48,634 nt of DNA, from positions 1-48,634 of the forward strand of contig JAJZNE010000101.1 of the NCBI GenBank assembly GCA_021847995.1. The letters run 5' to 3'. The notes below the pieces were generated by a model that saw only the letters and a program-made list of their open reading frames with translations, had not been told where the DNA came from and made no database searches. Both the position numbers and the translations under genes were made by a program. Below are positions 18,451 to 26,444 of the stretch, one piece after another; the stretch's first letter is position 1, and each line of letters opens with the position of its first letter. The stretch comes from Pseudomonadota bacterium. Lineage in GTDB: Bacteria > Pseudomonadota > Alphaproteobacteria > Acetobacterales > Acetobacteraceae.

Positions 18451-19463
18451 GCATCCGCCGGGTCGCCCCGGCGGCGGCGGCGCTGTTGACGCTGCTCGCG
18501 CAGCCTGCGGCGGGGCAGCGGCCGCTCGGCTATCTGCATGGCGAGGGGCCGAAAGCGTGGCCGGTGGTGCAGCTCACGCTTGGCCTGCTGGCCATCGCCT
18601 GCGTCGTGGTCATCGTCACCAGCGCTCTTGTGGTCGTCGGCATCTGGCGGCGGCGCGTCACCGATATCACCGATATCCGCAGCGTGCCGCCGACGCGCGC
18701 CGGCGGCGGCCTGCGCTGGATCGCGATCGGTCTGGGTATTTCCGGCGTCGCGCTGCTCGGTTCGCTGATTTGGACCGTCGTGGTTCTGGCGGCGGTGAAC
18801 GGCCCGTCGCGCCCCACACGCCTGACCATCGAAGTGACGGGCCAGCAATGGTGGTGGAAGGCGCGCTACCTCGACGACGACCCGTCGCAGCAGTTCATCA
18901 CCGCCGGTGAGATCCACATCCCGGTCGGCGAGCCGGTGCGGGTGCGGCTGATCGGCGGCGACGTGATCCACTCCTTCTGGGTGCCGGCGCTGGCCGGGAA
19001 GATGGAAACGATTCCCGGCCAGATCAACGAAACCTGGATCGAGGCCGGGCAGCCCGGCATCTACCGCGGCCAGTGCAGTGAGTATTGCGGCGTGCAGCAC
19101 GCGCATATGGGCTTCCTGGTGGTGGCCGACCCGGCGGAGAAGTTCGCCGCCTGGCGTGCCGCCCAGCTCCGCCCGGCGCAGGTTGCGGTGCCGCAGCAGA
19201 CGGGGGCGACGCTGTTCGTCTATCACTGCGGCGCCTGCCACACGGTGCGCGGCACCGGCGCGGGCGGCACCGTCGCGCCCGATCTGACGCATCTGATGAG
19301 CCGCGGCATTCTTGCGGGCGACGTGGTGGCGAACACGATCGGCAATCTCGCCGGCTGGATCGCCAACCCGCAGGGCGTGAAGCCGGGCACGCGCATGCCG
19401 GCGCAGGATCTCTCCGGGCCCGAGTTGCAGCGTGTCGTCGGCTTCCTGCAAACCCTGAAGTAG
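18447..19463 (+). CDS. coxB: caa3 oxidase subunit II fused to cytochrome c
   Basis: A 338-residue subunit II. It has a signal peptide (about 1-23), two membrane helices (about 38-65 and 90-115), and a periplasmic CuA cupredoxin domain. This contains the aromatic stretch GQQWWWKARY and the CuA ligands in HSFWVP and CSEYCGVQHAHM (Cys, Glu, Cys, His, Met). A C-terminal class I cytochrome c domain follows, with haem motif CGACH near residue 260 and the axial-Met region RMPAQDL. The fused haem domain makes this a caa3 type: electrons enter through the attached cytochrome, then CuA. It overlaps ctaG by four bases and precedes coxA by 11. Confidence 0.95.
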   Translation: MSIRRVAPAAAALLTLLAQPAAGQRPLGYLHGEGPKAWPVVQLTLGLLAIACVVVIVTSALVVVGIWRRRVTDITDIRSVPPTRAGGGLRWIAIGLGISGVALLGSLIWTVVVLAAVNGPSRPTRLTIEVTGQQWWWKARYLDDDPSQQFITAGEIHIPVGEPVRVRLIGGDVIHSFWVPALAGKMETIPGQINETWIEAGQPGIYRGQCSEYCGVQHAHMGFLVVADPAEKFAAWRAAQLRPAQVAVPQQTGATLFVYHCGACHTVRGTGAGGTVAPDLTHLMSRGILAGDVVANTIGNLAGWIANPQGVKPGTRMPAQDLSGPELQRVVGFLQTLK

Positions 19464-19474
19464 CGAGAGCGCAC

Positions 19475-21418
19475 GTGGCTGATCCCGAGCTTGAGCGACG
19501 GCCTGAATTCGCGACCGCGACCGTCGCCTATGCGCACGACCTGGAACGGCTGTGGGAAACCTCGCCCGGCATCGCCGGCTGGCTTTCCACCGTCGATCAC
19601 AAGGAAATCGGTATCCGCTACCTGGTGACGGCGTTCGCCTTCCTGTGCGCAGGCGGGATCGAGGCGCTGCTGATGCGCCTCCAACTGGCCGGCCCCGACC
19701 GGCACGTGCTCGGGCCGCATGCCTATGATCAGGCGTTCTCGATGCACGGGATCTCGATGATCTTCCTCTATGCCTTCCCGGTGCTGTCGGGCTTCAGCAA
19801 TTACCTGTGGCCGCTGGTGCTGGGGTCGCGCGACATGGCGTTTCCGCGCCTCAATGCGCTGTCGTACTGGATCTATGTCGCGGCGGGGCTGTTCATGTAT
19901 GCCGGCCTCGCCATCGGGCAGGCGCCTAACGACGGCTGGTACAACTACGTGCCGTATGCGAACCGCGAGTATAATCCTGGCATGAACGAGGATTTCTATT
20001 CGCTTGGCATGATCTTTCTCGGCATCTCGACGACGGTCGGGTCGATCAACTTCATCGTCACACTGGCGCGCACGCGCGCGCCCGGCATGTCGGTGAACCG
20101 GCTGCCGATCCTGGTGTGGGGCACGCTCACCGCATCGGTCGCCAACGTCCTGGCGGTGCCGTCGGTCAGCCTTGCCTTCTTTCTGCTGTGGATGGACCGG
20201 CAGTTCGGCACGCATTTCTTCGATGTCCCGCAGGGCGGACAGCCGCTGCTGTGGCAGCATCTGTTCTGGATGTACGCGCACCCCTGGGTCTATGCACTGG
20301 TGCTGCCCGCGATGGGCATCGTCTCCGACGGGCTGCCGACGTTCTGCCGCCGCCCGCTGGTCGGTTATGCGCCGGTGGCGCTGGCGACGGTCGCGACCAT
20401 GATCCTCGGCTTCGGGGTGTGGGTGCATCACATGTTCGCAACCGGCATCCCCAACCTGGCGCTGGCATTCTTCGGCGGGGCGTCCATCGTCATCGCTGTG
20501 CCGAGCGCGGTCGCGGTGTTCGCCTGGACGGCGACAATCTGGCTCGGCCGGCCCGTCATCACCACCGCCTTCCTGTTCTTCGCCAGCATGATCGTGCTGT
20601 TCGTGATCGGCGGCGTCTCCGGCTTCATGACGGGATCGGTGCCGGTCGACTGGCAGCTCACCGAGACCTATTTCGTCGTCGCCCACATCCACTACGTCCT
20701 CATCGGCATCAACGTCTTTCCGGTGGTCGGCGGCATCTACTACTGGTTCCCCAAGTTCACCGGCCGGATGCTGGACGAGAAGCTGGGGAAGTGGAATTTC
20801 TGGACCATGTTCATCGGCTTCAACGTTGCCTTCCTGCCGATGCATCTGACCGGCCTGTGGGGCATGCCGCGCCGCATCTACACCTATTCGCCGGACATGG
20901 GCTGGACCACGCTGAACGCGATCACCACTGTGGGCGCCTTCATCTTCGCGATCGGCGTGGCGATGCTGCTGATCAACGTCGTGATCAGCTTGCGGGTGGG
21001 ACGCATCGCCGGTGCCAACCCGTGGGACGCACCGACACTGGAATGGTCGGTACCGTCGCCCCCGCCGCCCTACAATTTTGCCGTCATCCCGCATGTCGCC
21101 AGCCGGCATCCGCTGTGGGAGGACCGGCTGGGCGAGAGCGAGGTGACGTCGCTCGTGACGCGGGGACTGCTGCTTGACCACGGGCGCGAGACCATCGGCA
21201 CCTCGCCGCTCGACGGCGATCCCGATGTCATCCTGAAGATGCCGGGCGATTCCTACATGCCGCTGCTGCTCAGTGTCGGCCTGACAATGGGGTTCGTGGG
21301 GCTGCTGGTCCATCTGTGGTGGCTCGCAGTGGCGGGCGCGGCGGTTGCGCTGATCGCGGGGGTGGTGTGGCTTTGGCCGCGGGGTACACTGGGGCAGCGG
21401 CGGGTGCGCCATGTCTGA
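19475..21418 (+). CDS. coxA: caa3-type cytochrome oxidase subunit I, atypical proton channels
   Basis: A 647-residue haem-copper oxidase subunit I with 12 core helices and a C-terminal extension of about two more helices (about 585-640). Metal ligands are intact: His91 and His406 for haem a, His404 for haem a3, and His269, His318 and His319 for CuB. The crosslinked Tyr273 is present. The D-channel entrance is kept (Asp120, Asn127). However, the channel-end Glu is Trp271 (YAHPWVY instead of GHPEVY), which resembles the A2 subfamily, where a Tyr one turn away substitutes; here that is Tyr267. The K-channel Lys is replaced: VPSAVAVF aligns without gaps to the usual VPTGIKVF, giving Ala347. The GTG start at 19475 follows coxB closely. 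Full length and intact ligands argue for a working oxidase. Confidence 0.95.
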   Translation: MADPELERRPEFATATVAYAHDLERLWETSPGIAGWLSTVDHKEIGIRYLVTAFAFLCAGGIEALLMRLQLAGPDRHVLGPHAYDQAFSMHGISMIFLYAFPVLSGFSNYLWPLVLGSRDMAFPRLNALSYWIYVAAGLFMYAGLAIGQAPNDGWYNYVPYANREYNPGMNEDFYSLGMIFLGISTTVGSINFIVTLARTRAPGMSVNRLPILVWGTLTASVANVLAVPSVSLAFFLLWMDRQFGTHFFDVPQGGQPLLWQHLFWMYAHPWVYALVLPAMGIVSDGLPTFCRRPLVGYAPVALATVATMILGFGVWVHHMFATGIPNLALAFFGGASIVIAVPSAVAVFAWTATIWLGRPVITTAFLFFASMIVLFVIGGVSGFMTGSVPVDWQLTETYFVVAHIHYVLIGINVFPVVGGIYYWFPKFTGRMLDEKLGKWNFWTMFIGFNVAFLPMHLTGLWGMPRRIYTYSPDMGWTTLNAITTVGAFIFAIGVAMLLINVVISLRVGRIAGANPWDAPTLEWSVPSPPPPYNFAVIPHVASRHPLWEDRLGESEVTSLVTRGLLLDHGRETIGTSPLDGDPDVILKMPGDSYMPLLLSVGLTMGFVGLLVHLWWLAVAGAAVALIAGVVWLWPRGTLGQRRVRHV

Positions 21419-22010
21419 GACAGCACGCAGTCTGCCGGTATTGCCGGTCGGCACGCCAGGACGGCGCAGCCTCGGCTGGTGGGGGATGCTGTGGGCGATC
21501 GTCACCGAAGGCACGCTGTTCGCATATCTCCTGTTCAGCTATGGCTATTTCGCGGTCCAACTCGCCGGCAACTGGATGCCGCGGCAAGTGCCGCCGCTGC
21601 GCCTGGCGTTGCCTGGCATCGTCCTGCTGGTGATCAGCGTACCCGCGATGTGGCTCGGCAGTTTCGGCGCGCGGCGCGGCCGGACGGTGGCGCTGCTGAT
21701 CGGCCTCGTGCTGGCGCTCGCGCTTGGCGCTGCCTTCGGCGTGCTGCAGGGGCTCGACTGGCGCAGCGAACCCCTCACCCTGCGGCAGGGCGAATTCGGC
21801 TCCGTATACTACACGCTGACCGGCCTGCACCTTGCACATCTGGCTGCCGGTCTGCTCGGGCTGCTGCTGATGCTGATCTGGTCAGCACTCGGCTATTTTG
21901 ACGCACGCCGCCATGCGCCGGTGCTGATCCTGGCCGCCTATTGGTATTTCGTGGTGGTTGTGGGCGTGACCGTGTTCGTCGCGCTCTATGTCCTTCCGCG
22001 TGTGTGGTGA
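21411..22010 (+). CDS. coxC: Cytochrome oxidase subunit III
   Basis: A 199-residue protein with five membrane helices, the length of the short subunit III found in caa3/bo3-type enzymes. The first helix keeps the family glutamate (AIVTEGTLFAYLLFSY), and GSVYYTLTGLHLAHLAAGL plus AAYWYFVVVVGVTVFV are typical of subunit III. It has no redox cofactor and stabilises proton uptake and turnover. It overlaps the end of coxA by 8 bases and the next gene by four (GTGA). Confidence 0.92.
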   Translation: MSETARSLPVLPVGTPGRRSLGWWGMLWAIVTEGTLFAYLLFSYGYFAVQLAGNWMPRQVPPLRLALPGIVLLVISVPAMWLGSFGARRGRTVALLIGLVLALALGAAFGVLQGLDWRSEPLTLRQGEFGSVYYTLTGLHLAHLAAGLLGLLLMLIWSALGYFDARRHAPVLILAAYWYFVVVVGVTVFVALYVLPRVW

Positions 22011-22468
22011 AGGCTATGGTGGCGGATGCAGGCGCCTATTCCGGTCCCGCCCATCCCGCTCCGGCGCGCGGCCGCGTGCGGTTGGGCGGCGTCTTCTTCG
22101 GCCTGATTGGCGGACCGGCGGCCTGGGTCACGCAACTGATCGTGAATTACGGGCTGGCGAGCTATTCATGTTTTCCTCGCATCCGGCCGTCACCGTATGG
22201 TCTGCCGGGCTGGCATGGCATCTGGGGCGGGCTGCTGGCGATCAACCTGGTGGCGGTTGCCGTCACGGTTGCCGCGGCCTGGATTTCCTTTCGCGACTGG
22301 CACACGACGCGCGGCGAGCATCCCGGCCATTCGCCCCATGCGCTGGACGCGGGGGAGGGGCGGACACGGTTCCTCGCACTGGTCGGCATCATGACCGCCC
22401 TCGGCTTTGTTGCCGCCATCGTTTTCGACACGGTGGCGCTGCTGGCGGTACCGCAATGCCCCGGCTAG
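22007..22468 (+). CDS. Small membrane protein of the oxidase operon, unknown
   Basis: A 153-residue protein with three clear membrane helices (about residues 25-50, 75-98 and 120-147) and a short His-containing loop (DWHTTRGEHPGHSPHA, about 101-116). I do not recognise a family. Its four-base overlaps with coxC before it suggest a subunit or assembly role in the caa3 oxidase, possibly in the place of a subunit IV. GTG 22007 is chosen for the overlap; ATG 22016 is an alternative. The His-rich loop could bind a metal, which is inference only. Confidence 0.8.
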   Translation: MKAMVADAGAYSGPAHPAPARGRVRLGGVFFGLIGGPAAWVTQLIVNYGLASYSCFPRIRPSPYGLPGWHGIWGGLLAINLVAVAVTVAAAWISFRDWHTTRGEHPGHSPHALDAGEGRTRFLALVGIMTALGFVAAIVFDTVALLAVPQCPG

Positions 22469-22827
22469 CGCACCTGCTCGTGACGACGCTGCTGCTGGCG
22501 GGGCTTGCCGGCTGCGGGCGGGGCGACGGCGCGGACATCCGGCGCATCGGCAGCGCGCGGCATGGTGCGCAGCTGATCGCGCAGTCCGGCTGCGGCGCCT
22601 GCCACGAGATTCCCGGTATCGCCAACGCCGCCGGCCGCGTCGGTCCGCCACTTGGAAATGTAGGTACGCGCAGCATCATCGCCGGCGTGCTGCCGAACAC
22701 GCCCGACAACCTGGTGCGCTGGTTGCGGATGCCGCAAAGCGTAGTGCCGGGCAACGCCATGCCGGACATGGAGCTTACCGAACATGACGCACGCGACGTC
22801 GCGGCCTATCTCTATACGCTGCGCTAG
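22456..22827 (+). CDS. Lipoprotein cytochrome c
   Basis: A 123-residue class I cytochrome c. It has a lipoprotein signal (LLLAGLAGCG, predicted lipidated Cys about 19), haem motif CGACH near residue 47, and an axial-Met candidate in NAMPDMELTEHDARDVAAYLYTL. It is likely anchored on the periplasmic side and may carry electrons between the alcohol dehydrogenase or XoxG-like cytochrome and the CoxB haem domain. It overlaps the upstream gene by 13 bases and the dehydrogenase start by 44. Confidence 0.9.
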   Translation: MPRLAHLLVTTLLLAGLAGCGRGDGADIRRIGSARHGAQLIAQSGCGACHEIPGIANAAGRVGPPLGNVGTRSIIAGVLPNTPDNLVRWLRMPQSVVPGNAMPDMELTEHDARDVAAYLYTLR

Positions 22828-24607
22828 GGGCGTGCTGCCGCTGCTGCTTGCGGCGGCGCCGCTGCCGGCGCTGGCCGATCCGCCGGCGCCCTCCGCGGCA
22901 ACTGCGCCCAAGGACGACGGGCAATGGACCATGCCGGCGAAGAATTACGCTGCCACGCGCTACTCCGAACTCACTGAGATCAACGGCGAGACGGTGAAGC
23001 GCCTTCAGGTGGCTTTCACCTTCTCGACGGGCGTGAATCGCGGGCAGGAAGCGGCGCCACTGGTCGTCAACAACACAATGTACATCGTGACGCCGTTTCC
23101 CAACAACGTATTCGCGCTCGACCTCACCAAGCCCGGCGCGCCGATGAAGTGGGAATATCAGCCCTATCCCGAGGCGGCGGCGCAGGGGGTGGCCTGCTGC
23201 GACGTCGTGAACCGGGGTGCAGCGATTGCCGACGGCCGGCTGTTCTTCAATACCCTCGACGGCAACACCATCGCGCTGGATGCCGCGACCGGCAGGGAAT
23301 TGTGGAAGACCAAACTCGGCCGCATCAATCTTGGCGAGACCATCACGATGGCGCCGCTTGTCGCCAGGGACCGTGTGATCGTCGGCAACTCCGGCGGCGA
23401 ACTCGGCGTGCGGGGCTGGCTCGCTGGCCTTGATACGGCGAACGGCAAGGTGATGTGGAAGGCGTTCGCGACCGGGCCCGACAAGGACGTGCTGATCGGC
23501 CCCGATTTTCATCCCTTCTACGATTCCGACCGGGGGCAGGATCTCGGCGTCAAATCCTGGCCGCCGGATGCATGGAAGACCGGGGGCGGGACGATGTGGG
23601 GCTGGACGACGTATGATCCCGACCTCAACCTGCTCTATGCGGGCACCGCCAATCCCGGGCCGTGGAACCAGGAGCAGCGGCCCGGGGACAACAAATGGAC
23701 CGCCGGCATCTTCGCCCGCGACCCGGAGACGGGGGCGGCCAAATGGTTCTACCAGTACACGCCGCACGACGAGCACGATTACGACGGCATCAACGAGATT
23801 CTTCTGCTCGACATGACCATCGACGGCAAGCCGCGCAAGGTGCTGCTGCATCCCGACCGCAACGGCTACCTCTATGAGCTGGACCGCACTAACGGCGAGG
23901 TTCTGTCGGCCGATCCGTATGCCTATGTCAACTCGATCACGCATATCGATCTCAGGACCGGCCGGCCGGTGATGAACCCAGCAAAGGCGACACGGCTCGG
24001 CACCGTGGTGCGCGATATCTGCCCGACCGCATCGGGGGGCAAGGACTGGAACCCCTCCGCCTATTCGCCGCGTACCGGCTTCCTGTACATCCCGCACGAG
24101 AACATGTGCATGGACTGGGAGGATGTGCAGGCAAACTACATCGCCGGCACGCCATATGTCGGCGCCAACGTGGTGATGAAGGCGGGACCGGGCGGCAACC
24201 GCGGCGAATTCACCGCCTGGGACGTGACGAACCACAAGCCCGTCTGGAGCATCAGGGAAGACCTGCCGATGTGGAGCGGCGCACTCGCCACCGGCGGCGA
24301 TCTCGTCTTCTACGGCACCATGGACGGCTGGTTCAAGGCGCTCGACGCGCGCAGCGGCCAGCAGAAATGGGCGTTCAAGACCGGCTCCGGCATCATCGGC
24401 CAGCCGGTCGCCTATCGCGGACCGGATGGCCATGAATACGTCGCCGTGCTGTCCGGCGTCGGCGGCTGGGCGGGGGCGGTGGTGTCGGGCAACCTCGATC
24501 CGCGCGACCCGACCGGCGCCATTGGCTTTCTCGGCGTCACCGGGGATCTCAAGCAGAAGACGACACCGGGAGGAACGCTCTATGTCTTCGCGTTGCCACC
24601 GCAGTAG
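22784..24607 (+). CDS. xoxF: XoxF-like PQQ alcohol dehydrogenase with lanthanide aspartate
   Basis: A 607-residue quinoprotein: signal peptide (about 1-32, ending PALAD) and an eight-bladed PQQ propeller. It has the vicinal disulfide ACCD (Cys138-Cys139). Metal/PQQ ligands by comparison with MxaF are Glu206 (GGELGVRG), Asn290 (TANPGPWN) and catalytic Asp332. Asp334, two residues after the catalytic Asp (TPHDEHDYDG), is the position that is Ala in calcium-type MxaF and Asp in lanthanide-type XoxF, ExaF and PedH. The oxidised alcohol (methanol or another) cannot be fixed; XoxF is favoured by the TPHDE form and by xoxG/xoxJ-like genes downstream. No mxaI-like gene is present. ATG 22784 gives an n-region with arginines and has GGAG 10 bases upstream; GTG 22832 is a poorer alternative. 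Confidence 0.9.
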   Translation: MTHATSRPISIRCARGVLPLLLAAAPLPALADPPAPSAATAPKDDGQWTMPAKNYAATRYSELTEINGETVKRLQVAFTFSTGVNRGQEAAPLVVNNTMYIVTPFPNNVFALDLTKPGAPMKWEYQPYPEAAAQGVACCDVVNRGAAIADGRLFFNTLDGNTIALDAATGRELWKTKLGRINLGETITMAPLVARDRVIVGNSGGELGVRGWLAGLDTANGKVMWKAFATGPDKDVLIGPDFHPFYDSDRGQDLGVKSWPPDAWKTGGGTMWGWTTYDPDLNLLYAGTANPGPWNQEQRPGDNKWTAGIFARDPETGAAKWFYQYTPHDEHDYDGINEILLLDMTIDGKPRKVLLHPDRNGYLYELDRTNGEVLSADPYAYVNSITHIDLRTGRPVMNPAKATRLGTVVRDICPTASGGKDWNPSAYSPRTGFLYIPHENMCMDWEDVQANYIAGTPYVGANVVMKAGPGGNRGEFTAWDVTNHKPVWSIREDLPMWSGALATGGDLVFYGTMDGWFKALDARSGQQKWAFKTGSGIIGQPVAYRGPDGHEYVAVLSGVGGWAGAVVSGNLDPRDPTGAIGFLGVTGDLKQKTTPGGTLYVFALPPQ

Positions 24608-25148
24608 CATCAGGGCCGTTGCGGCGATGCTTGCCGCACTGGCGCCTTCGGCCATGCCCGCCACCGCGCAGCAGAACAGTCTGCCGGCGGAGCAGAGCGG
24701 CCCGGCCACCGTCGCTGTCACCGGCCTGTTTCCAGGTGACGGGTCGCCGCCACCGGAGGATCCGATGGCGAAGCACTACGAGGGCAACCCGCACGCGATC
24801 GACGACGGCAAGCGGCTGTTCAGCTGGTACAATTGCGACGGCTGTCATTTCCACGGTGGTGGCGGCATCGGACCGCCGCTGATGACCGGGCACTGGCGCT
24901 ACGGCGGGCAGCTCGACCAGATCTTCGAGTCGATTGCCCAGGGGCGGCCGAACGGCATGCCGTCCTGGCAGGGCAAGCTTCCCGCCGCGCAGATCTGGGA
25001 ACTGGCAGCCTACGTGAAATCCATGTCGGCGCCAACAGCTACCAACGGTCCGGGGCAACCGGTGCCGCAGACCGCGGCGCCGCCGCTCGCGCCTGCGCCG
25101 CCGCCGACCTCGGTCACGCCGGCGACGCAGAGCACGCCGCCACCATGA
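24582..25148 (+). CDS. xoxG: XoxG-like cytochrome c, electron acceptor of the PQQ dehydrogenase
   Basis: A 188-residue periplasmic cytochrome. It has a signal peptide (about 1-28, ending ATAQQ) and haem motif CDGCH near residue 86 followed by FHGGGGIGPPLM. The axial Met lies in RPNGMPSWQGKLP, then comes a Pro/Ala-rich tail of about 35 residues. The layout fits the cytochrome that accepts electrons from XoxF-type dehydrogenases. The start at ATG 24582 has an AGGA site and lies inside the last 26 bases of the dehydrogenase gene; the next gene overlaps as ATGA. The symbol rests on context as much as on sequence. Confidence 0.85.
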   Translation: MSSRCHRSSIRAVAAMLAALAPSAMPATAQQNSLPAEQSGPATVAVTGLFPGDGSPPPEDPMAKHYEGNPHAIDDGKRLFSWYNCDGCHFHGGGGIGPPLMTGHWRYGGQLDQIFESIAQGRPNGMPSWQGKLPAAQIWELAAYVKSMSAPTATNGPGQPVPQTAAPPLAPAPPPTSVTPATQSTPPP

Positions 25149-25957
25149 GAGGGGCGGTCGCTGCGCTGCTGCTGTTGCTCGCCGCCCGGCCGGGTGCCGC
25201 GGCAGCCGGGCAGTTGCGAGTCTGTGCCGATCCCAACAACCTGCCCTTTTCCAACCGCGAGGGCGCGGGATTCGAGAACCGGATCGTCGCTGTGATCGCG
25301 CAGGATCTCGGCGTCGTGCTGAGCTATACGTGGTGGGCGCAGCGCCGCGGCTATGTGCGCAACACCCTGAAGGCCGGATTGTGCGATCTATGGCCGGGTG
25401 TTGCCAGTGGCGTCGAAATGCTGGCAACGACGGCGCCGTACTACCGGTCGACCTATGTCTTCGTCGCCCGCGCCGGCGCAGCGCCCGCGATCACCTCGCT
25501 CGATGATCCGCGGCTGCGGCAGGTGCGGGTTGGCGTACAGATGATCGGCAACGATGCGGTCAACACGCCGCCGGCACACGCGCTGGCGAGGCGCGGCATC
25601 AGCGGCAATGTACGCGGCTATTCGGTGCTCGGCGACTATGCGCAGCCCAATCCGGCGGCGTCGGTGATCGATGCGGTGGTTCAGGGCGACGTGGATGTCG
25701 CGATCGTGTGGGGGCCCCTGGCCGGCTATTTCGCCGCCACCGCGCCGGTCAAGCTGCGTCTCGACCCGGTACTGCCGGAACTCGACGGCGGCGTCTGGCC
25801 GATGGTATTCGATATCGCGATGGGCGTGCGCCGGAGCGATGCCGGGCTGAAGCAGACGATCGACCGGGAACTGCGCCGCCGCCACGCCGAGATCGCGGCG
25901 ATCCTGGCCGATTATCACGTGCCGATGCTGCCGTTGTCGGCAACGCCCGAACCATAG
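25145..25957 (+). CDS. xoxJ: XoxJ/MoxJ-like periplasmic binding protein
   Basis: A 270-residue protein with a signal peptide (about 1-21) and a type 2 solute-binding fold. The opening LRVCADPNNLPFSNREGAGFENRI and later YYRSTYVFV and DVAIVWGPLAGYF are typical of the quinoprotein-dehydrogenase-associated binding proteins (MoxJ/XoxJ). These proteins are linked to maturation or activation of the dehydrogenase rather than to a transporter; no ABC permease is adjacent. It overlaps the cytochrome gene by four bases. Confidence 0.88.
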   Translation: MRGAVAALLLLLAARPGAAAAGQLRVCADPNNLPFSNREGAGFENRIVAVIAQDLGVVLSYTWWAQRRGYVRNTLKAGLCDLWPGVASGVEMLATTAPYYRSTYVFVARAGAAPAITSLDDPRLRQVRVGVQMIGNDAVNTPPAHALARRGISGNVRGYSVLGDYAQPNPAASVIDAVVQGDVDVAIVWGPLAGYFAATAPVKLRLDPVLPELDGGVWPMVFDIAMGVRRSDAGLKQTIDRELRRRHAEIAAILADYHVPMLPLSATPEP

Positions 25958-26018
25958 GCAACCGCCGCCGCCGTCGCCTGTTGCTGGCGTGGACGCATCT
26001 GTGGACAGGAGAATGCCC

Positions 26019-26429
26019 ATGCTGCAACAGCAATCCGTGTCGCTTGACGAGGCGCGGCGGATCATCGACGCCGCGGAGGCGAAGGCACGGGAGATCGGCT
26101 CGGCGAGCAACATCGCCGTGGTCGATGCCGGCGGTAACCTGGTTGCGCATGTCCGCATGGATGGCGCCTGGATCGGCAGCATCGACATTGCCATCAACAA
26201 GGCGTTCACGGCGAGGATGTTCGATACCGCGACGAAGGATCTGGCGGCAATGGCGCAGCCCGGCGCGCCGTTCTACGGCATTCAGCAATCGAACCATGGC
26301 CGCATCATGGTTTTCGCCGGCGGTATGCCCGTGCTGCGCGGCAACCAGGTGGTCGGCGCGGTCGGCGTGAGCGGCGGCACCGGCGAGCAGGATCAGACCG
26401 TGGTGGAAGCCGCGTTGACAGGGTTCTGA
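26019..26429 (+). CDS. GlcG/HbpS-family (DUF336) protein
   Basis: A 136-residue protein of the GlcG/HbpS fold (SLDEARRIIDAAEAKAREIG; NIAVVDAGGNLVAHVRMDGAW; GNQVVGAVGVSGGTGEQDQ). HbpS binds haem in Streptomyces. Genes of this family often sit beside PQQ alcohol dehydrogenases, but the role there is not established. ATG 26019 is chosen because AGGAGA lies 6 bases upstream; ATG 26013 touches that site. No signal peptide is seen, in contrast to the preceding genes, and it lies 61 bases after xoxJ as the last gene of the operon. Confidence 0.88.
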   Translation: MLQQQSVSLDEARRIIDAAEAKAREIGSASNIAVVDAGGNLVAHVRMDGAWIGSIDIAINKAFTARMFDTATKDLAAMAQPGAPFYGIQQSNHGRIMVFAGGMPVLRGNQVVGAVGVSGGTGEQDQTVVEAALTGF

Positions 26430-26444
26430 GCGCGCCGCCATGCG

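Noticed and set aside
19223..21514. Long minus-strand open frame opposite coxA
   Set aside because: His/Asp/Arg-rich antisense product mirroring the membrane-helix codons of coxA; no domain.
22775..24721. Long minus-strand open frame opposite the PQQ dehydrogenase
   Set aside because: Some stretches look protein-like, but the plus strand encodes a complete quinoprotein; typical GC-rich shadow.
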